From assembly GCF_945859685.1 (NCBI RefSeq), contig NC_079148.1, positions 143,775,133-143,839,132 on the forward strand: a stretch of DNA of 64,000 bases. The letters are read 5' to 3'. Position numbers and translations under genes: made by a program. Below, piece by piece: positions 39,017-52,294 of the stretch (within the stretch, counting starts at the first letter, position 1; each line of letters starts with the position of its first letter). Under the pieces are notes generated by a model. It was not told where the DNA came from. It did no database searches and was given only the letters and a program-made list of their open reading frames with translations. This DNA is from Eupeodes corollae (Eukaryota > Arthropoda > Insecta > Diptera > Syrphidae).

Positions 39017-40643
39017 CAATAACTCTATAGGAAAAGAGATTCTTGTAAATCATTTTAAAAAGCTGTTAGTCTGTAAATAGACAAGCATTGATCTACAAGC
39101 TATCATCTATAGGTGTATCTAGGAAATTTCTCCTATTATACTCCAAATACCTGGATTCAAGAACTGTGGCAGTTTGGAATGGAAGCAACTTATCGGAATG
39201 GTTTGAGACGTCTATGGGTGTTCCCCAAGGATGCATTCTCAGTCCAATTTTGTTTGCCCTTCATATCGATGCTGTCACTGACATTCTTCCGGGAGGTGTA
39301 TTTTTTACGGGCTCCTTAGTCAAAACACCGTGTGCTCTGCAACTGCAAATCAACAAACTTCAAGACTACTGTTCAACTGCGGCCAAAATATACAAGTAAA
39401 ACAAATGCTATGATGTTTAAATCTAGACCGAACAAGGCTACCGGAGGAATCATGGACCATCAACAATAAGCGCATTGCAAAGGAGTTCAAGTACCTGGGA
39501 GTGTTGATAGCATCTAACCTTAAATGGAGTAAACATACAAAGGAGAAAGGTAGAGAAGCCAAACTAGCTATAAATCTGATGTGGCCAACTTTTTTCAGCA
39601 ACAACAACATTGATGTAGCATCGAAGTACCGAGTGTTCAAAGCAATAGTCAATACTTGTATGTGTTATGAAGTGCAAGCATTTGGGTACGCACAACATAA
39701 GGAATTCGAAAGTATCCAGAGGTTCTTTTTCAAACTACTATTCCGATTACCAAACGCAACATGTGGAGTCAGGTTTAGCACCGATTTACATCCAAAATCT
39801 AAAATCGCATGCTAAATATCTGATTACAGTAGTGAAAAGAGAAAACAGACTACTTAAGTCAATTCTGTTAAGGAAACTTCAAAGAAACGCAACACCTTTC
39901 AAAGAATGGAACCATCTTGCTGCAGCACAAAATGTAACGCTTCCTTTAAAATAACGTTATTGAATGGCAGAATTTACTTGATGACCTGATTGCTAAGATA
40001 TATTTACAATATCTAGAAAGGGCATCCTCTTTAGAAAGTAGAAACATTTATAGGAAACCTGAACCACCAATTGTCATCTGATATGAGTTATTTTTGCAAG
40101 GAACTGACGGCAGAAGCTATCGGTAGCATCTTTAGGGTTAGAGTCGAAATACTTAATCTAAACTTTGTGCCTTATAGATCCGATTTATCACAAATCTGCG
40201 CTCTATGCACTTGAAGGTACTCACCATTTTATAGCAGTTTTCCCAATATTGCAAGAAATAAGACGATTATATTTCCAAGCCAGTTTTTTTTACTTTGAAC
40301 GAGCTTATTGATATTCTCAATGGATCAATTGGTTGGGTAAATCTCTTTAAATTTTTTAAACATGCGTTGTCATATCGCAATAGTTTTTGAACCTTAAGAA
40401 ATATTATCCCAGTTAAAAAAATAACAAATATTTGTGTTTCAAATAAAGTGAAAGTGAAGTGAAAGTTGATGAAATAAATAAAAAATGTAAAAACTGTTTA
40501 TTGAGGATTTAAAATCTTTTATATTTTACTTGTATGTATTTTAGTTTAGACGGCAGCTTTGCCATGTCCTTATGTTCTAAGTTTTAATAGAATGTAAGAC
40601 TTATATATTGTAACAAAGAAATTTATCTATCTATCTATCTATC
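39017..40643 (+). mobile_element. CR1-group (Kiri-like) non-LTR element copy 2, decayed
   Basis: The RT pieces are NRQALIYKLSSIGVSRKFL (from about 39075) and MGVPQGCILSPILFALHID near 39211-39270. The FADD region is deleted or shifted. The thumb runs from 39470 (EFKYLGVLIASNLKWSKH), and a cysteine-motif remnant (ICALCT) lies near 40196-40213. The frame carries several shifts. The 3' UTR shares the AGACGGCAGCTTTGCCATG block (40549-40567) with copy 1. The tail is (TCTA)n at 40624-40645. It is flanked by the 12-bp duplication TAACGGGCACAA and sits inside the 3' end of a minus-strand family D element. Confidence 0.8.
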
Positions 40644-40655
40644 TAACGGGCACAA
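40644..40655. repeat. right target-site duplication of CR1-group copy 2
   Basis: Second copy of TAACGGGCACAA. The first T could also belong to the TCTA tail, so the duplication is 11-12 bp. Confidence 0.75.
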
Positions 40656-41140
40656 AATGGGTTATTAATACCCTTACCATATTTATTATTTAAGTTAAAA
40701 CACAGTGCGAGCTTTAGGAAAATAAGGAAGGATTAAAAAAAAGATACCGATGCAAATTGGCCTTAAAGTTTTGAATATCAAAACGATAGTGAAAAACAGA
40801 GCTGGGTAAAGTACTCCACATTCTCGATGTGTGGTTAAAAAAAGAATCTCTATACATGACAGTACGTTCGAAATTGAGCCCAAGGTTAAACTGATGTGCA
40901 TTCCGGCTGTATTGTTTGAGGAGGGGAAATGCAACTGCCTAATTCAACAGAACACTGTTTATAAAAATATCGGTGTTCGAGTGACGTAATTGTTTCGGTT
41001 GAAGTTCTATCGCCTATCATTTTCAAAGCTCTTTTTGCATCCTGTCCAAAATACTTAAATTTGTTTTAGGGTCACCTTCCCAAATATGCGAGTTACATAT
41101 ATTCAAATTGTATTGCCTTCAATATATTCAAAGACAAATC
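40656..41140 (-). pseudogene. family D non-LTR C-terminal relic, copy at 41 kb
   Basis: Minus-strand reading from about 41110: ICNSHIWEGDPKTNLSILD, RMQKRALKMIGDR, then an EHR...YFYKQCSVEL stretch with about ten residues missing relative to the copy at 43 kb. The 3' part of the element was split by the CR1-group insertion; its last bases and A-tail (T run at 38984-38992) lie left of 39005. Over more than 250 bp this copy is closely similar to 42720-43142. Confidence 0.75.
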
Positions 41141-42689
41141 TTCTTAGTCGTATAGAATTAGGATATTTTGGAAAAATCCAAATCCTAAAAATTAACTTAA
41201 TTAATGAAAAAAATACAAATTTTTAATAATAACACTTAAAAAAAAAAACATTTCATTATTTGTTTTTCCTGAACTAAAGGTTTGAAGGCCTGCCCAAGCT
41301 CATGTCTAATAAAAAACACGTGTGCTTGTGCATCTGATAAGAATTTAATTCTCTATAATTTCAGAGCAAGTTCTCAGTAAGTGTAGCACCAGCAACAACT
41401 CATAATCAAGCCACATCATCACCATACAACCGATAGTTGATTCTTTTTTAATTTGTTATTTCATGAGAATATAAATTAGCTTAGGTGTGAAATAATATCA
41501 AATGGAATGTGCCTGATGTTTTTAATTAAGACATTTTCTCAATTTTGTCACATGTGGTGCTTATGCATTTTCAGTTCAGCTCAGCTCAGTACCCACCTAG
41601 TATTCTAGTATTATGCATGTTTTGTTTTATCAGTTTTTAGATAGTTACATTGAATTATTTAAACATTATACTCCAACGTGTAGCAACATTGTTAACCACA
41701 CAAAAAGATACGATATAGTAGATTGTTAAGTTATGATAAATTAAATTATTCAATTCACGATTTACATTTAAGTAAATGCATATTTTTATCTTTTATTTTC
41801 CCATCTCTCTCTCTCTCTTTTTATCTTTTTGGTATTTGTATAAACATAAAACGTAGTTATATAATTTGTAATCGGATTTGAGGTTTTCAATCTCTGATGG
41901 AAAAATAAAATTTAAAAAAAAGTAAAAAATATAAATTTTTTTGAATCAATCACACGGAATCACTTTAAATTCTCTTCAAATCCTTTTTGTGTAAGTTTTA
42001 TATTAACTTTCAATAAAGTCACTCATTGAATTGCTCAATCAATTCGATATAAAAATATTGTGTGCCTTTTACGAGGAGAGAGATGAAAAATGATTTCCAA
42101 CAAACCTCCTTCAATTTTGTATCTTTTTTTGTTGTTGTTGGTATCCTACCATCCCCCTCCCCCTCTTCATCGAGTTGTATATCATATTGTATATATTTGT
42201 TGTATCATCATTTTTCATTGCAACAAAATCACAAAAAAAATAAAAATAAAAAATAATATTGTATTTATATAAAAATATTTTTATATTTTATTTTTTATTA
42301 ATTTGATGGGCGGTCGAGGGACTATGTGTACGCTTGCTCTCCCGACGATATTATTTGATATTCAAATCAGGTTTCATAGATTCTCGTTTTTTCGTACGTT
42401 TTTGTTGTACTCGTATGTTTGTTGTTGCTGGTTCTAGAACTGCTGTTGCTGATGTAATCTATGCATGCATTAAACTGAATATCCTTTTTCTATAGATAAA
42501 TAAACCCAATTGCAATGTGTGCCGTATCCCCGAAGCTATAAACACTCCGAGTACTCAGGACTTTTGATTTTTTTTTGGTCACGTTTATGATGGCTTGAAA
42601 ACCATGAATTTAGAATGTGAAATACACAAGGTTTGAAAGTATGTTAATAATAAATGTTGTTAAAACAAAAATTGTCAAAGTTACAAAAT
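41141..42689. other. non-coding stretch, possibly unique host DNA
   Basis: Mixed-complexity sequence with a short CT microsatellite at about 41806-41819 and several CTTCATC/CCCCTCCC-like patches near 42150-42170. No repeat copy within the window and no coding signal. The frames at 42062-42256 and 42090-42272 are not convincing. Confidence 0.4.
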
Positions 42690-43142
42690 CAGCGTTAAAT
42701 TTTTTTTTTTTTTTTTTATAATTTGCAGGCACTCAAGGGGTTATTAGTACCCTTTATATGTTTATATTTAAACACAGTGCGAGCATTAGGAAAATAGGGA
42801 AGGATTACAAAGGAGATACCGGTGCACATTGGTCTTAAAGTTCTGAACATCAAAATGGGAGGGAAAAACAGAGTTGGCTAAAGCATTCCACATTCTCGAT
42901 GTACGATTTAAGAAAGAATCTCTATACTTGACAGTACGCCCGAAATTGAGCTCAAGGGTAAACTGATGAGCATTCCTGGAAGTGCGAGTATTACGGCTGA
43001 ATTGTTTAAGGGGTGGAATGCAACTGGCTAGTTCAACAGAACATTGTTTGTAAAAATATCGATAAAACAACGAAAGGCATGAAACATTGCGGCGGTGTTC
43101 TAGCGATGTAAATGTTTCAATTATAGTTCTATCGCCTATCAT
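42690..43142 (-). pseudogene. family D non-LTR C-terminal end, best preserved copy
   Basis: An open frame (43142-42786, 118 codons) reads MIGDRTIIETFTSLEHRRNV, SCLSLFYRYFYKQCSVELA, then a SRNTRTSRNAHQFTLEL stretch, FGRTVKYRDSFLNRTSRMWN and VHRYLL. This is the conserved C-terminal tail that follows the thumb in one insect CR1/L2/jockey-like non-LTR group. The 3' UTR ends at a run of T at 42699-42718, which is the A-tail on the minus strand. The element is 5'-truncated at about 43145. Clade is not certain. Confidence 0.75.
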
Positions 43143-43985
43143 TTATATATTTTTTACAACTTCGTCATTAAAGAGAAAATGTTGAAAAGGACGTTTTTAG
43201 GGTTTACTTCAGAACTTCAAAAAAATCTGGTTTCTTTTGATTAAAACTCCCGCAACACAATTTGTTTTTAGAAGACAATGTTAGCTAAATCAACAATTAA
43301 AGAGTATTATTCCAAAGAATGATTTGTTTTTGAAATTTTCATAAAACAATATTTTGGGATGCTGTCTTATATAGAAACAGAAAAAAGTTGATGGTTTAAG
43401 ATCTCCAATGTTTACAAAATTAGCAATAGCACATCAAAACTTTAGAAAACTTGAGATTGAATTTATTAGCTTAATTAAGCTTAAAATTGTTGTAAGTTTT
43501 TCGGAAACAAATTGTTGCACTTGTTATTTTCTTAAGGTTTTAGAATTCAAATCAAGAATTTTTAAGAAACAGTGCATTTTTTCCTAGGACTTAACAAATT
43601 TTGCACACAAATATTATGGCAGGTACAAATATTTAAGTTCTTGGTTTTTGAATTTGGGTATTGAAGGTATTGCAAAATTGTTTATTATTGGCTCTTACTC
43701 AAAACTTTAAACGCGATTATTACAAAACATTCATTTTAATTCATTTGTTAATAATTTTAAGCTGACAATTTTTCAATGTTTACGTAGACGTTGTTTTATA
43801 TATTAAAAAAAAATCTATTTGTTCGTTATTGTTAAAAAGAAAATTACACGAGCTGTTTTTCTGGCCGTAAAATGTCAAAAACGCTACTCTGCTGCCATTT
43901 TGAATTTAAACAAATTTGTGCAAGTCTTCACTTTTTTTTATGTTTAAAAACATTGCTTTCAATTTCAAATTTGCATTTTAGGCAA
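43143..43985. other. non-coding stretch, no gene seen
   Basis: AT-rich, no domain or repeat match in the window. Confidence 0.5.
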
Positions 43986-45270
43986 AGATCTAAACTACTT
44001 CAAAGTAACGTCAGTCCAAGGAGATGTTTTGATCTAAGCGTCGTTGTTGTAGGCCCTAAAAGCATTTTTGCCGCCTCTATTTCTATACTTACAAACGCCA
44101 CATTAACATCACCCTGAGTTGTTCCGATTATGTCAATGTCATCAGCATTATGCCAGTAATTGAACCGGCTTATATAAGATAGTGCATCTGGTGTTGTCTT
44201 CGAAGCTCTGCACTATTATTTCAAGGACGATGTAAAAGAATACACCTTGTCTAAAGCCTTTTTTAACATCAAAATGTTTTGCAGGTGTGCCAAAACTAGA
44301 TATGGCATTAAACAGTTAAAGCTCGTAGATGCTGTCATATGCAGTCTATAAATCGATGAAGAGATGATGGGTGTCGAATTGATGTTCTTGGGGTTTTTTA
44401 CAGGATCTGGCGTAATGTAAATATTTCATTGACTGTGGATTTTCCTGGTTTAAGATTGCACTGATACGGACCTATCAGGTTGTTGACGATGTGCCTTAAA
44501 CGTTCACATATTAAATCTAAGAAGATTTTGTAGGCGGTGTGAAGTAGAATGATTCTCTATCCTTTCCTTTTTTCACTATCGGTCAAACAATCATAAGGTT
44601 TTATTTAACGGACATGCTTTCTTCCAACTATATTTTACAGATAAGTTGGTGCATGTTCCTAACCATCTTAGGCTGCTTTGTTAGACTTCAGCTTGAGTAA
44701 AGCAATCTTGATCTAAGTCGTAAAGACGGAATTGTTGGCTTTCGTCGTCTATATTGAATGGATTATCCTGCCTGCAAAATTCGGTTCGCCGTTGCCATTA
44801 TAGATTTTGCAAAAGTGGTCCATTCATATCCTCGGCATTGACTGCGGTGCTTCTATGATGTTTCCACGCTTTGGTCTTTGCACCCTTTGGTTCAAGGTTT
44901 AAGGAACACGCATTTGAAATTTATATTTTTGCTTATAGAACTTTGGACCTTCAATTCTGCTTATCAACATTTTCAACCGCACACTTTACATGATCTCAAT
45001 TTTTAATTTTGAAAAGTCGGTGTTCCTCTCTCCTCTTCTGCTCATAATGCTCATAGAGCTCGTGAGCAGCTCTCATGCAACCTTCTATGCAGCGGCGCTT
45101 TGCGTACCTGTTGTTTCACTGCATTTTCCTGTCGACATTCGTCATCAAACCAGGGGTTCCTTGTTGGTGGTTTCTTAAAACCCGGCACGTCCCAGGCGGC
45201 TTCTCTGCTTGCATCTTTAAAATGTTGCCACTGGTTGACGATATATTGATCTAGATATAGAAAACTCCGA
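43986..45270 (-). pseudogene. RTE retrotransposon copy 2 (linker and RT relic)
   Basis: Read on the minus strand from 45270: YIVNQWQHFKDASREAAWD near 45248-45195, GFKKPPTRNPWFDDECRQ near 45180-45130, SRALRAL and basic linker remains, then RT pieces NNLIGPYQCNLKPGKSTVNE near 44485-44425 and FTLRQIL. Stops are frequent and no catalytic box is intact. It is the same family as copies 1 and 3. Its 5' side faces that of copy 3 across about 200 bp, so the two are divergent. Confidence 0.75.
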
Positions 45271-45469
45271 GCAGAGGTTTTTTAATTTGTATGATTTTGT
45301 CAGAAAGTTAACTTTTAAGGAATTGGTAAAAAGAATATAAAAAGTCTATTTTTCAAAGTGGCGGTATTTCACTCCTGGAGCCCTTGTTTCTTAGAGATTT
45401 TTTTTCCGTATAGATAATATTGTTCAAAACATAACCTAAAAATTTAAACTATTTTGTTATGTTTAGTTA

Positions 45470-47370
45470 AACACCTTATAGGGCTTCTTCGACGTATTCG
45501 GATCCCAGGGGTGACTTCATGGCTACTAAAAAAATACCTTTAATTGCGAAGCACCAACAAGCCTCGGATACGGACGGATTCACTGTTGACAACCCACTCA
45601 AACGAAATAAGGGTAACGAACTTCGAATCTGTACGTGGAATGTAAGGTCCCTTAACAAACCACGTGCAGCAGAACAATTAGCGGAAGCCCTAAACTACTG
45701 CAAGGCAGATATTACCGCCATCCAAGAAGTGCGATTGGATGGACCGGGCAAACGCAAACTAAAAGACTGCGATATCTACTACGGCGACTGCTACCGAGAA
45801 CAAAGACAGCGTCTATTTGGGTGTGGATTTGTTGTTGGAAATAGGCTCAGGCAAAAAGTCTTGAGTTTCAACAGTGTGAGCGAGTGCATCACGACAATCC
45901 GCATCAAGGCTAAATTCGCCAACATAAGCCTAATATGCGCGCATGCCCCAGCAGAGGAGAAAGATGAAGACACCAAAGACATATTCTTCGAGCTCTTGGA
46001 CAAGACATATGAGCAGTGCCCTGGCTATGATATTAAAATTGTCCTAGGAGATTTAAGCGCCAACAGATTAAGCACGACGTCTAGATCATTAAGCATTGAA
46101 AACCAGTGGCATCATTGTCTGGCAGCAATCAGAGATGCCGCCTCTTAAGTGCTAGGTTAGGTTTCACTAGGCCACAACAGCGAAACCCCTGGTTTGAGGA
46201 CGAATGCTGGCAAGAGCACGCAGTGAAACAAGAGGCATACAATATGGAGCTGCACAAAAGGACCAGAGCTGCTCGCGAGCTCTACGAGCAAAAGAGGAGA
46301 GATAAACACCGGCTTCTTAGATGGAAAAAAAGAGAGCATAAGAAGCGTGCGATCGAGGAGATAGAGGGATGTCACAACAGGAATGAGGTTCGTAAATTTT
46401 ACCAAAATGTAAAAAATACCTCCCAAGGGTACGAGCCACGAACCGAAGCCTGTAAAGATGATCAGGGGAACATCGTAGTGGAACCGCAGTCGATGTTGAG
46501 AACATGGAAAGACCACTTATCCAAATTATATAAGGGCGATGACGAACTAAATTCCGCTCTAAGGGAAATAGAACCACTCAACCTCGGCGACGCAGATCAA
46601 CAATTTCGCCTACCCGACCTTGAAGAAGTGAAGATAGCTATATCTTAACTGAAGTCAAACAAAGCTGGAACTAACGGCATCGCTGCCGAACTATTCAAAG
46701 CAGCAGGCGATGACTGGGTAAGAAGCAGGCACCCGATGATTGGAATCTCAGCATAGTTTGCCCGATACATAAAAAAGGATAACCTCTAAACTGCGCCAAC
46801 TACAGAGGCATCAGTCTTCTCAACATTGCATATAAGATCCTCTCTGCCGTATTATGTGAACGTCTGAAGCCGTTCGTCAACAACCTGATAGGTCCTTATC
46901 AGTGTGGCTTCAGACCAGGAAAGTCCACTATCGACCAAATATTCACACTACGGCAGATCTTGGAAAAAACCCAGGAGCTTCAAATCGATACCCACCATCT
47001 CTTTATCGATTTTAAAGCCGCGTGTGATAGCATCTAAAGAAAAGAGCTTTACAGAGCAATGTCTAGTTTTGGCATCCCTGCCAAACTTATCCGTTTGTGC
47101 AGAATGACACTGACACTCGTTAACAGAATTAAAGTCCAACGGCTCATGTAGATCGAATGGACACCAACGCTCTGGCCCGGAAGGTCTTCGAATCCAGTAC
47201 TAGAGGAATACCGCAACTCTGGTAGCGCACTCAGGTGGGTGAAGACCTCAACGAACTTGGCGTGCGAAACTGGAGACAGCTAGCTAGGGACCGAGCTGGC
47301 TGGAGACGCATGTTGGTTGAGGCCCAGGTCCGCCCCGGACTGTAGCGCCACCTTAAGTTAGTAGTTATGT
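45470..47370 (+). pseudogene. RTE retrotransposon copy 3 with APE endonuclease, internally deleted
   Basis: It begins near a GGGTGACTTCATGGCTACTAAA context. The frame 45519-46148 is the APE endonuclease: LRICTWNVRSLNKPRAAEQL (45618-45677), ITAIQEVRLDG (45711-45743) with the catalytic Glu, and VLGDLSA (46042-46062) where the usual N after D is S. The endonuclease then stops early and joins linker sequence (46106-46648: NPWFEDECWQEH, ELYEQKRRDKHRLL, RTWKDHLSKLYKGDDE). RT pieces follow: CANYRGISLLNIAYKILSAV (46794-46853), PYQCGFRPGKSTIDQIFTLR near 46895-46955 and LFIDFKAACDSI near 47001-47035. After LVNRIKVQ (about 47117-47140) a deletion leads to the C-terminal RARKVF-like region and the conserved end CTGTAGCGCCACCTTAAG near 47340-47357. 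Dead, but it retains the only endonuclease domain here. Confidence 0.85.
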
Positions 47371-49481
47371 TTAGTTTATTTTTTAACAAAGTATCGTTCA
47401 ATTTTAAATAACTAATCAACCTCAAAAACATCTCCATTCAACACTATAATATTCACTTTATATATTTCACAAACTTTTTGTCCAAATATATTAAAAAAAT
47501 ATTCTTTATCTTCTGTTAAGCTTCGCCCGCCCAAACCTTTATTTTGTCCGGTCCAAAATAACGGGACTTTTAATTAGAAAAAATATATGTTTTTTTACTC
47601 CCTTACAAGGACAACAAACTAAGCTAATTTTTTTGAAGTGACTTTTTTCTTACATTTTAACAACTTCCATTTGAAAATTTAACATGATTCCTTATTATAT
47701 TTGCTTTCTTAAATGTTGTTTTTACAAGAGGGACATGGTTTGCTAAAACATCCACAAATATAAGCTACCTTATTGTTCCTTTTCGAATTTCTCATAAGTT
47801 TTTAAATACAAAATAATTGCAGTATTTTTCTTTCAAAATGTGTCTATTTATGTTAACAAAGCCAAACAAACTTATATATTGTGTATTTCCTCAAAAAAAA
47901 AAAGAAGCTTCAATCGAGTGTCCCTGAGTGTACCTTATAGAAAAGCCACACAAACAGGAAACTCACTCTGAATGACGTCAACGACGACGAAGAGCTGAGT
48001 TTGAGTTGGTGGGAATCAGATCCCTAGCATCTTTTTCACACTCAAATTAATGTTCAATGCATAAATTTTAGCTTGAAATTTTATTCTACACATATCTTTT
48101 TTATTGTATCTTTTTTTTGGAATAGATATAAAGATAGTTTTTTCGTATGAATTTGTTTTTTCTATATTTTTTATCTATACTCGGAACAGGAAGGAAATGA
48201 ATGAAAGAAAAAAATAATCCTGGCACATGCAGTTCACATAAATAACTATTGGTTGGATAATAATATTTCTTTTTTTTGATATTATTCATCGACCATCACC
48301 CCCACTCCCCCTTGCAAACAAAAAAAAAGATTTTAGGTGATATTTTCCATCTGCACTTTCATATGTTGTTTGTCTACGAAAACGAACGAACGAAAAATAA
48401 AGTTACTAAGAGGGTTCGGTATATCATAAAATTTGTGTGATCTATCAGTCAGACTCCAGAATGGCTGAAAAGAAGGATATCAATTTTTGTTTTTATCTTT
48501 TTTAAACTTTTTCAATATAAAATCAGGATATTTTTTTTTCTTTGCATAGGATTTGTGCTTGATAGAAAAATATTTTTTTTGTTTTGCATTAAATCAATTA
48601 CTTTTATTACCAGCAATTCGTCGAGTGTTGTATAGAGAATGAAAAGAAAAAAAATAAAAGTCAGGATTATAGATACTCCACATAAACTTTGGCATATCCT
48701 TGTTCTCATTGTTCATTTAATAATATAAAAAGAAATGGAGAGTGAAAGGACTTTTTAAAAATACAAAAAAAGAAACTTTCCAGACGAAAATGCATCAACT
48801 TCCTTTTGTAAACAAAAGCAAGGGAAAAAAAGGAAATACTTGTAATACAATAAAAACAAATATAAAAGTTATGTGGAGACAGAAGTTGTTGAGAAAGAAA
48901 ACAAAAATAAAAACAACAACAACAATAACAAACCAAACAAAACAAATTTGCCATGATAGACATCTTGATTGTTGCAATCTGGCGGAAATAATAAATGAAA
49001 AACTCAAGTTAAAATGGCATTTTCCGGTTAAGAATTTCCATGTGGTGAAATGTAGGTATACAGGACACATACATACATAGATATGTGTATTACTATAAGA
49101 ACTATAGCTCACCTATATGTGTACAGTTGTGGTAAAAAAAAATACCACCGCAGGACATCATAAAATTTATAAATAGACATTTTTAAAGTTTTTCAATATC
49201 GAAATCACATTTTCTAAAACTAATTTTGGGTATTTATTTACCAAATTGTTGAGTTTATGATGTAAGTCAATATAAAAAGTATGTAAGTCGAATCCCAGCT
49301 GTTCCTAATGATAGACCAGATATTCTTATCGATACTTAGCTTCCACCGAGAAACTTCCTTTAAAATTTTTGATTTACCATATTACTCGAGTGCTGATGCT
49401 TTTAATTGAAATTAGTGACTGTTATAACTTCAAGATAATTCTGTTGTAAATTAAAAATGTATAATTTTATTTGTTTTAAAA
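47371..49481. other. non-coding stretch, no gene seen
   Basis: AT-rich to about 47900. The part 47930-48420 is of higher complexity (CGTCAACGACGACGAAGAGC near 47978-47997) and could be host DNA. Frames at 48706-48963, 48742-49080 and 48795-49112 overlap on both strands in simple sequence and are not supported. Confidence 0.45.
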
Positions 49482-49486
49482 CGACG
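49482..49486. repeat. left 5-bp target-site duplication of Transib element
   Basis: CGACG directly precedes the CAC end of the left terminal repeat. The same five bases follow the right end at 52328-52332. Confidence 0.9.
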
Positions 49487-49519
49487 CACACTGGGGTCAA
49501 ATGCATGAATTCTTGGCAA
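49487..49519. repeat. left terminal inverted repeat (33 bp)
   Basis: Begins CACACTGGGG and ends TTCTTGGCAA. Pairs with 52295-52327 in reverse complement with two mismatches (positions 6 and 11). The CACACTG start resembles the RSS heptamer CACAGTG used by RAG1. Confidence 0.92.
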
Positions 49520-49643
49520 AAAATATTTTATGGCACTAAACCTTTGGAAAATGAATAAAAAGCATACATCTAGTGTTTAAATAATAATATTTTATTCCTT
49601 TATGCAAAAAATAAGAAATAAAGATTTAAATTCAAAAAAATGA

Positions 49644-51665
49644 TTATTCAGGTTCGGAAGAACTATCGGAACTAAGAAGAGCTGATGTACCGGAAGTATC
49701 CGAGGTAAACGGAAGGTCAGGTGCCTTCAACAATTCAAGAATATTATTCTCAATATTATAAGCCTTTTTCTGGGGAAGTTTTCTTAGGCTTGTAATAAAC
49801 GGGTCAGAAGAAATGAGGAGTGAATTCAAAATATCCTCATTTGTTTTGACACGCGATATCTTGCGAGAGAAACTTTCTCTATATTTTTTGAATTCCTTGT
49901 TGCGTGCTTCCTGTGCTTCTTCGCTAAGCTGGCCTATTGGCAATAACGCATGTTCTATGATTGCTGAGCCATGAATCAAAACTTTGTGGATTGTAGGTGG
50001 CATTGGGTACCAATTATACTTTTCCACAAACAGTTTGGCAGTTTCAAAGGCATATTGTTGAAACTTGTCCACATTGATTTCATAAGTACTAGCTATAGTC
50101 TGCAAAACAATTTTAAACCTTTTGATAACATTTAAATCCAACCCAGTAATCTTTGCCGCAACTTCTGGATCACTAAAAAATCTTCTAGCCGTGTTTCCGT
50201 CGTTACTGCTTCCGAAGCCAGGTTTTGGCTTATCGATTACCAAACCCATCTCAATTTTAAATTTGCTTTGGATTTCTTTTTTCTCTCAGCAACTAATTTG
50301 TTTTCATCCTCTCCACGAGCTTGCCACTTCATTAATGGTAGTTTATAACTAAGATGCAACAAGCATTCGAAGAAACGTATCCATGCATGCAGCACAGATA
50401 ACCCGAATTCTAATCGTGATGTATCTATAATTTGAGTATTGGATACTTTTTCTAAGTTATTAAAATCCTGGACGTAAGTCCGCAAACGAAGCATCTTTGG
50501 GTTGATTTGGTGTCTGTTACAGCATTGCAAATTTTTCCATCCACCATTGTAAAGAGCATAGTAATTGTTACATGTATTGCGATGTTATTCATTGTATATG
50601 TGACTTCTTGCAGCTCTTCAATTTGCTTGCGCATTAGTTCCACTTCGTTCTTTGCCAATTCTGTTGTTTCATGCTGGAAAATAAACTTAATTGGCCTGCA
50701 GTACCGTGTTGATGAGGGCCTTTCATTTTGCCAAATAACAAGTTGCTGATTTTCTCCTGGATTGTTTGTTATCAATCGAATAGGAACTAAGGACACAATA
50801 AAGATAAGAATCTTTAGAATTTGCATAAAAAAAATGTTGTTTATACTCTGACTGCGCTGAACCATTCAGACCCCACTTACATATAAGATTCAAATTATTT
50901 AAAGAATCCGTTTCTTGCACGTCCAAAACTTCCTTTTGAGCATCTAATAGCCTATTCACAGTATGATCAAGTAAAGCCTGCAATTTGATATCAGCAACAG
51001 TCTCCGTAACCGTAATATGTTCTTTTGCGGGGTAACATAATTTTTTGGCGAGTTGTATTTTTTTATAAGATGGAAACTTTGATTTAGCATTTAATCGTAT
51101 GATGCTATATTGGTGTCTTGTAAGTTTGGCTTCAACAAACATCCACAAAGCTTCTCTTCCAGAAAGCTGTTTTTTCTTAGCGCCTTCAAACTTCTTGTAC
51201 GCCATATATATATATATATACCTATATTTTGCAGCTCTTTTGGGCGAACTGGTGCTCAAATCTTTCAGCAGTTTAGATGCTTCCACTTGCCCTGAAGATT
51301 TTAAACTCATTTGAGTAGCAAAAATTAGTTCTTCAGCTGAGTGTTCTTTTCTCAATTTCTCAGTTTTTAAGCGTTTGGTTCTTTGTGAAAATTCATCGAA
51401 ACTTTTACAAGGACGACCCTTTTTTTCTCAGAAATTGCATAATTCTTGAAACTAATTGCAGAATCCAGCCAAGTCTTATTAAAAATAAGAAACCTTTTCT
51501 CTTTTCTACAACATTTTTGCCATCTTTTTTGAAATCGGAAATGAAAAATGTAATTCGCTTTCGCAACATAGGCCTAGCATGATCAGGACATTTCGTACGA
51601 ATTTCAACGAATTCCTTTAATTTTGAAGATTGGATTGCCGAGGTTAAGTCACCTGATTCCTTCAT
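49644..51665 (-). pseudogene. Transib transposase (RAG1-related), frameshifted
   Basis: Overlapping minus-strand frames make up one decayed transposase: 51665-51405 (N-terminal part), about 51420-50723, 50865-50452, 50530-50237 and 50249-49644. Key motifs are a GRPCKSFDEFSQRTKR start of the central region near 51418-51370, then KWGLNGSAQSEYKQ near 50878-50840, PLRL-like VPIRL, RYCRPIKFIFQ, TMVDGKICNA near 50551-50522, CFVCG, GSSNDGNTARRFF near 50213-50175, IHKVLIHG, and PIGQLSEEAQEARNKE near 49945-49893. Transib transposases use a DDE triad. The second Asp (50539-50541) and the SEEAQE acidic region remain, but the first expected Asp, in the KWG.DG motif, reads Asn (codon 50863-50865). A TA microsatellite near 51207-51221 has expanded inside the frame (YIYIY). 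A splice acceptor-like TTGTTGTTGTAG lies near 51718, so an upstream exon may exist. Confidence 0.85.
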
Positions 51666-52294
51666 ATGTTGAAATAATGTACGTCTTGTAATAAAAATGT
51701 CAGTTGAACCTGATCCTACAACAACAACAAAATAGAAAAAAATATTTTAAAAAAACATATTTTTTTATAGTCGAGACAACAACCTCTTGGAGAAGCGATA
51801 TCTTCAAAAAGCGCAAAAAGGCGCAACTTTTTATTGAAGTAACAACAAGTACACATAACACACGATCAAATAAGACACATTTCGAAGACATGTTTTGACA
51901 TGTTCACAAATAGAACCTTACACGAAAATACGGAAAAACACAATTTTCTTCAATAATTACAACCCACTTTCAAAAATTCACCAACATTTTATTTAACAAC
52001 ACAAAAATATAATTTTACATAAATATTGTCCAAATACCTGTGGGAATTGAATCCATTTCAAAAAAATATGTATACAAATTAATAAATTCGTAAATAATTG
52101 ACTTTAACACTTCCTAGTTTTTTTTACTTAAATATTCCTGCTAAATCACTGCTCAGAATGTACAACTTCAGACGAATGACGTGGTCAAAATGCAAACAAC
52201 ATTAAAAAAAATAATAACGCACTTGTAAAATTAGGTCAGTTAACTGTACAACACCGTAATTTTTTTTGGATACCCCCAATTTTTTTTTTTATTA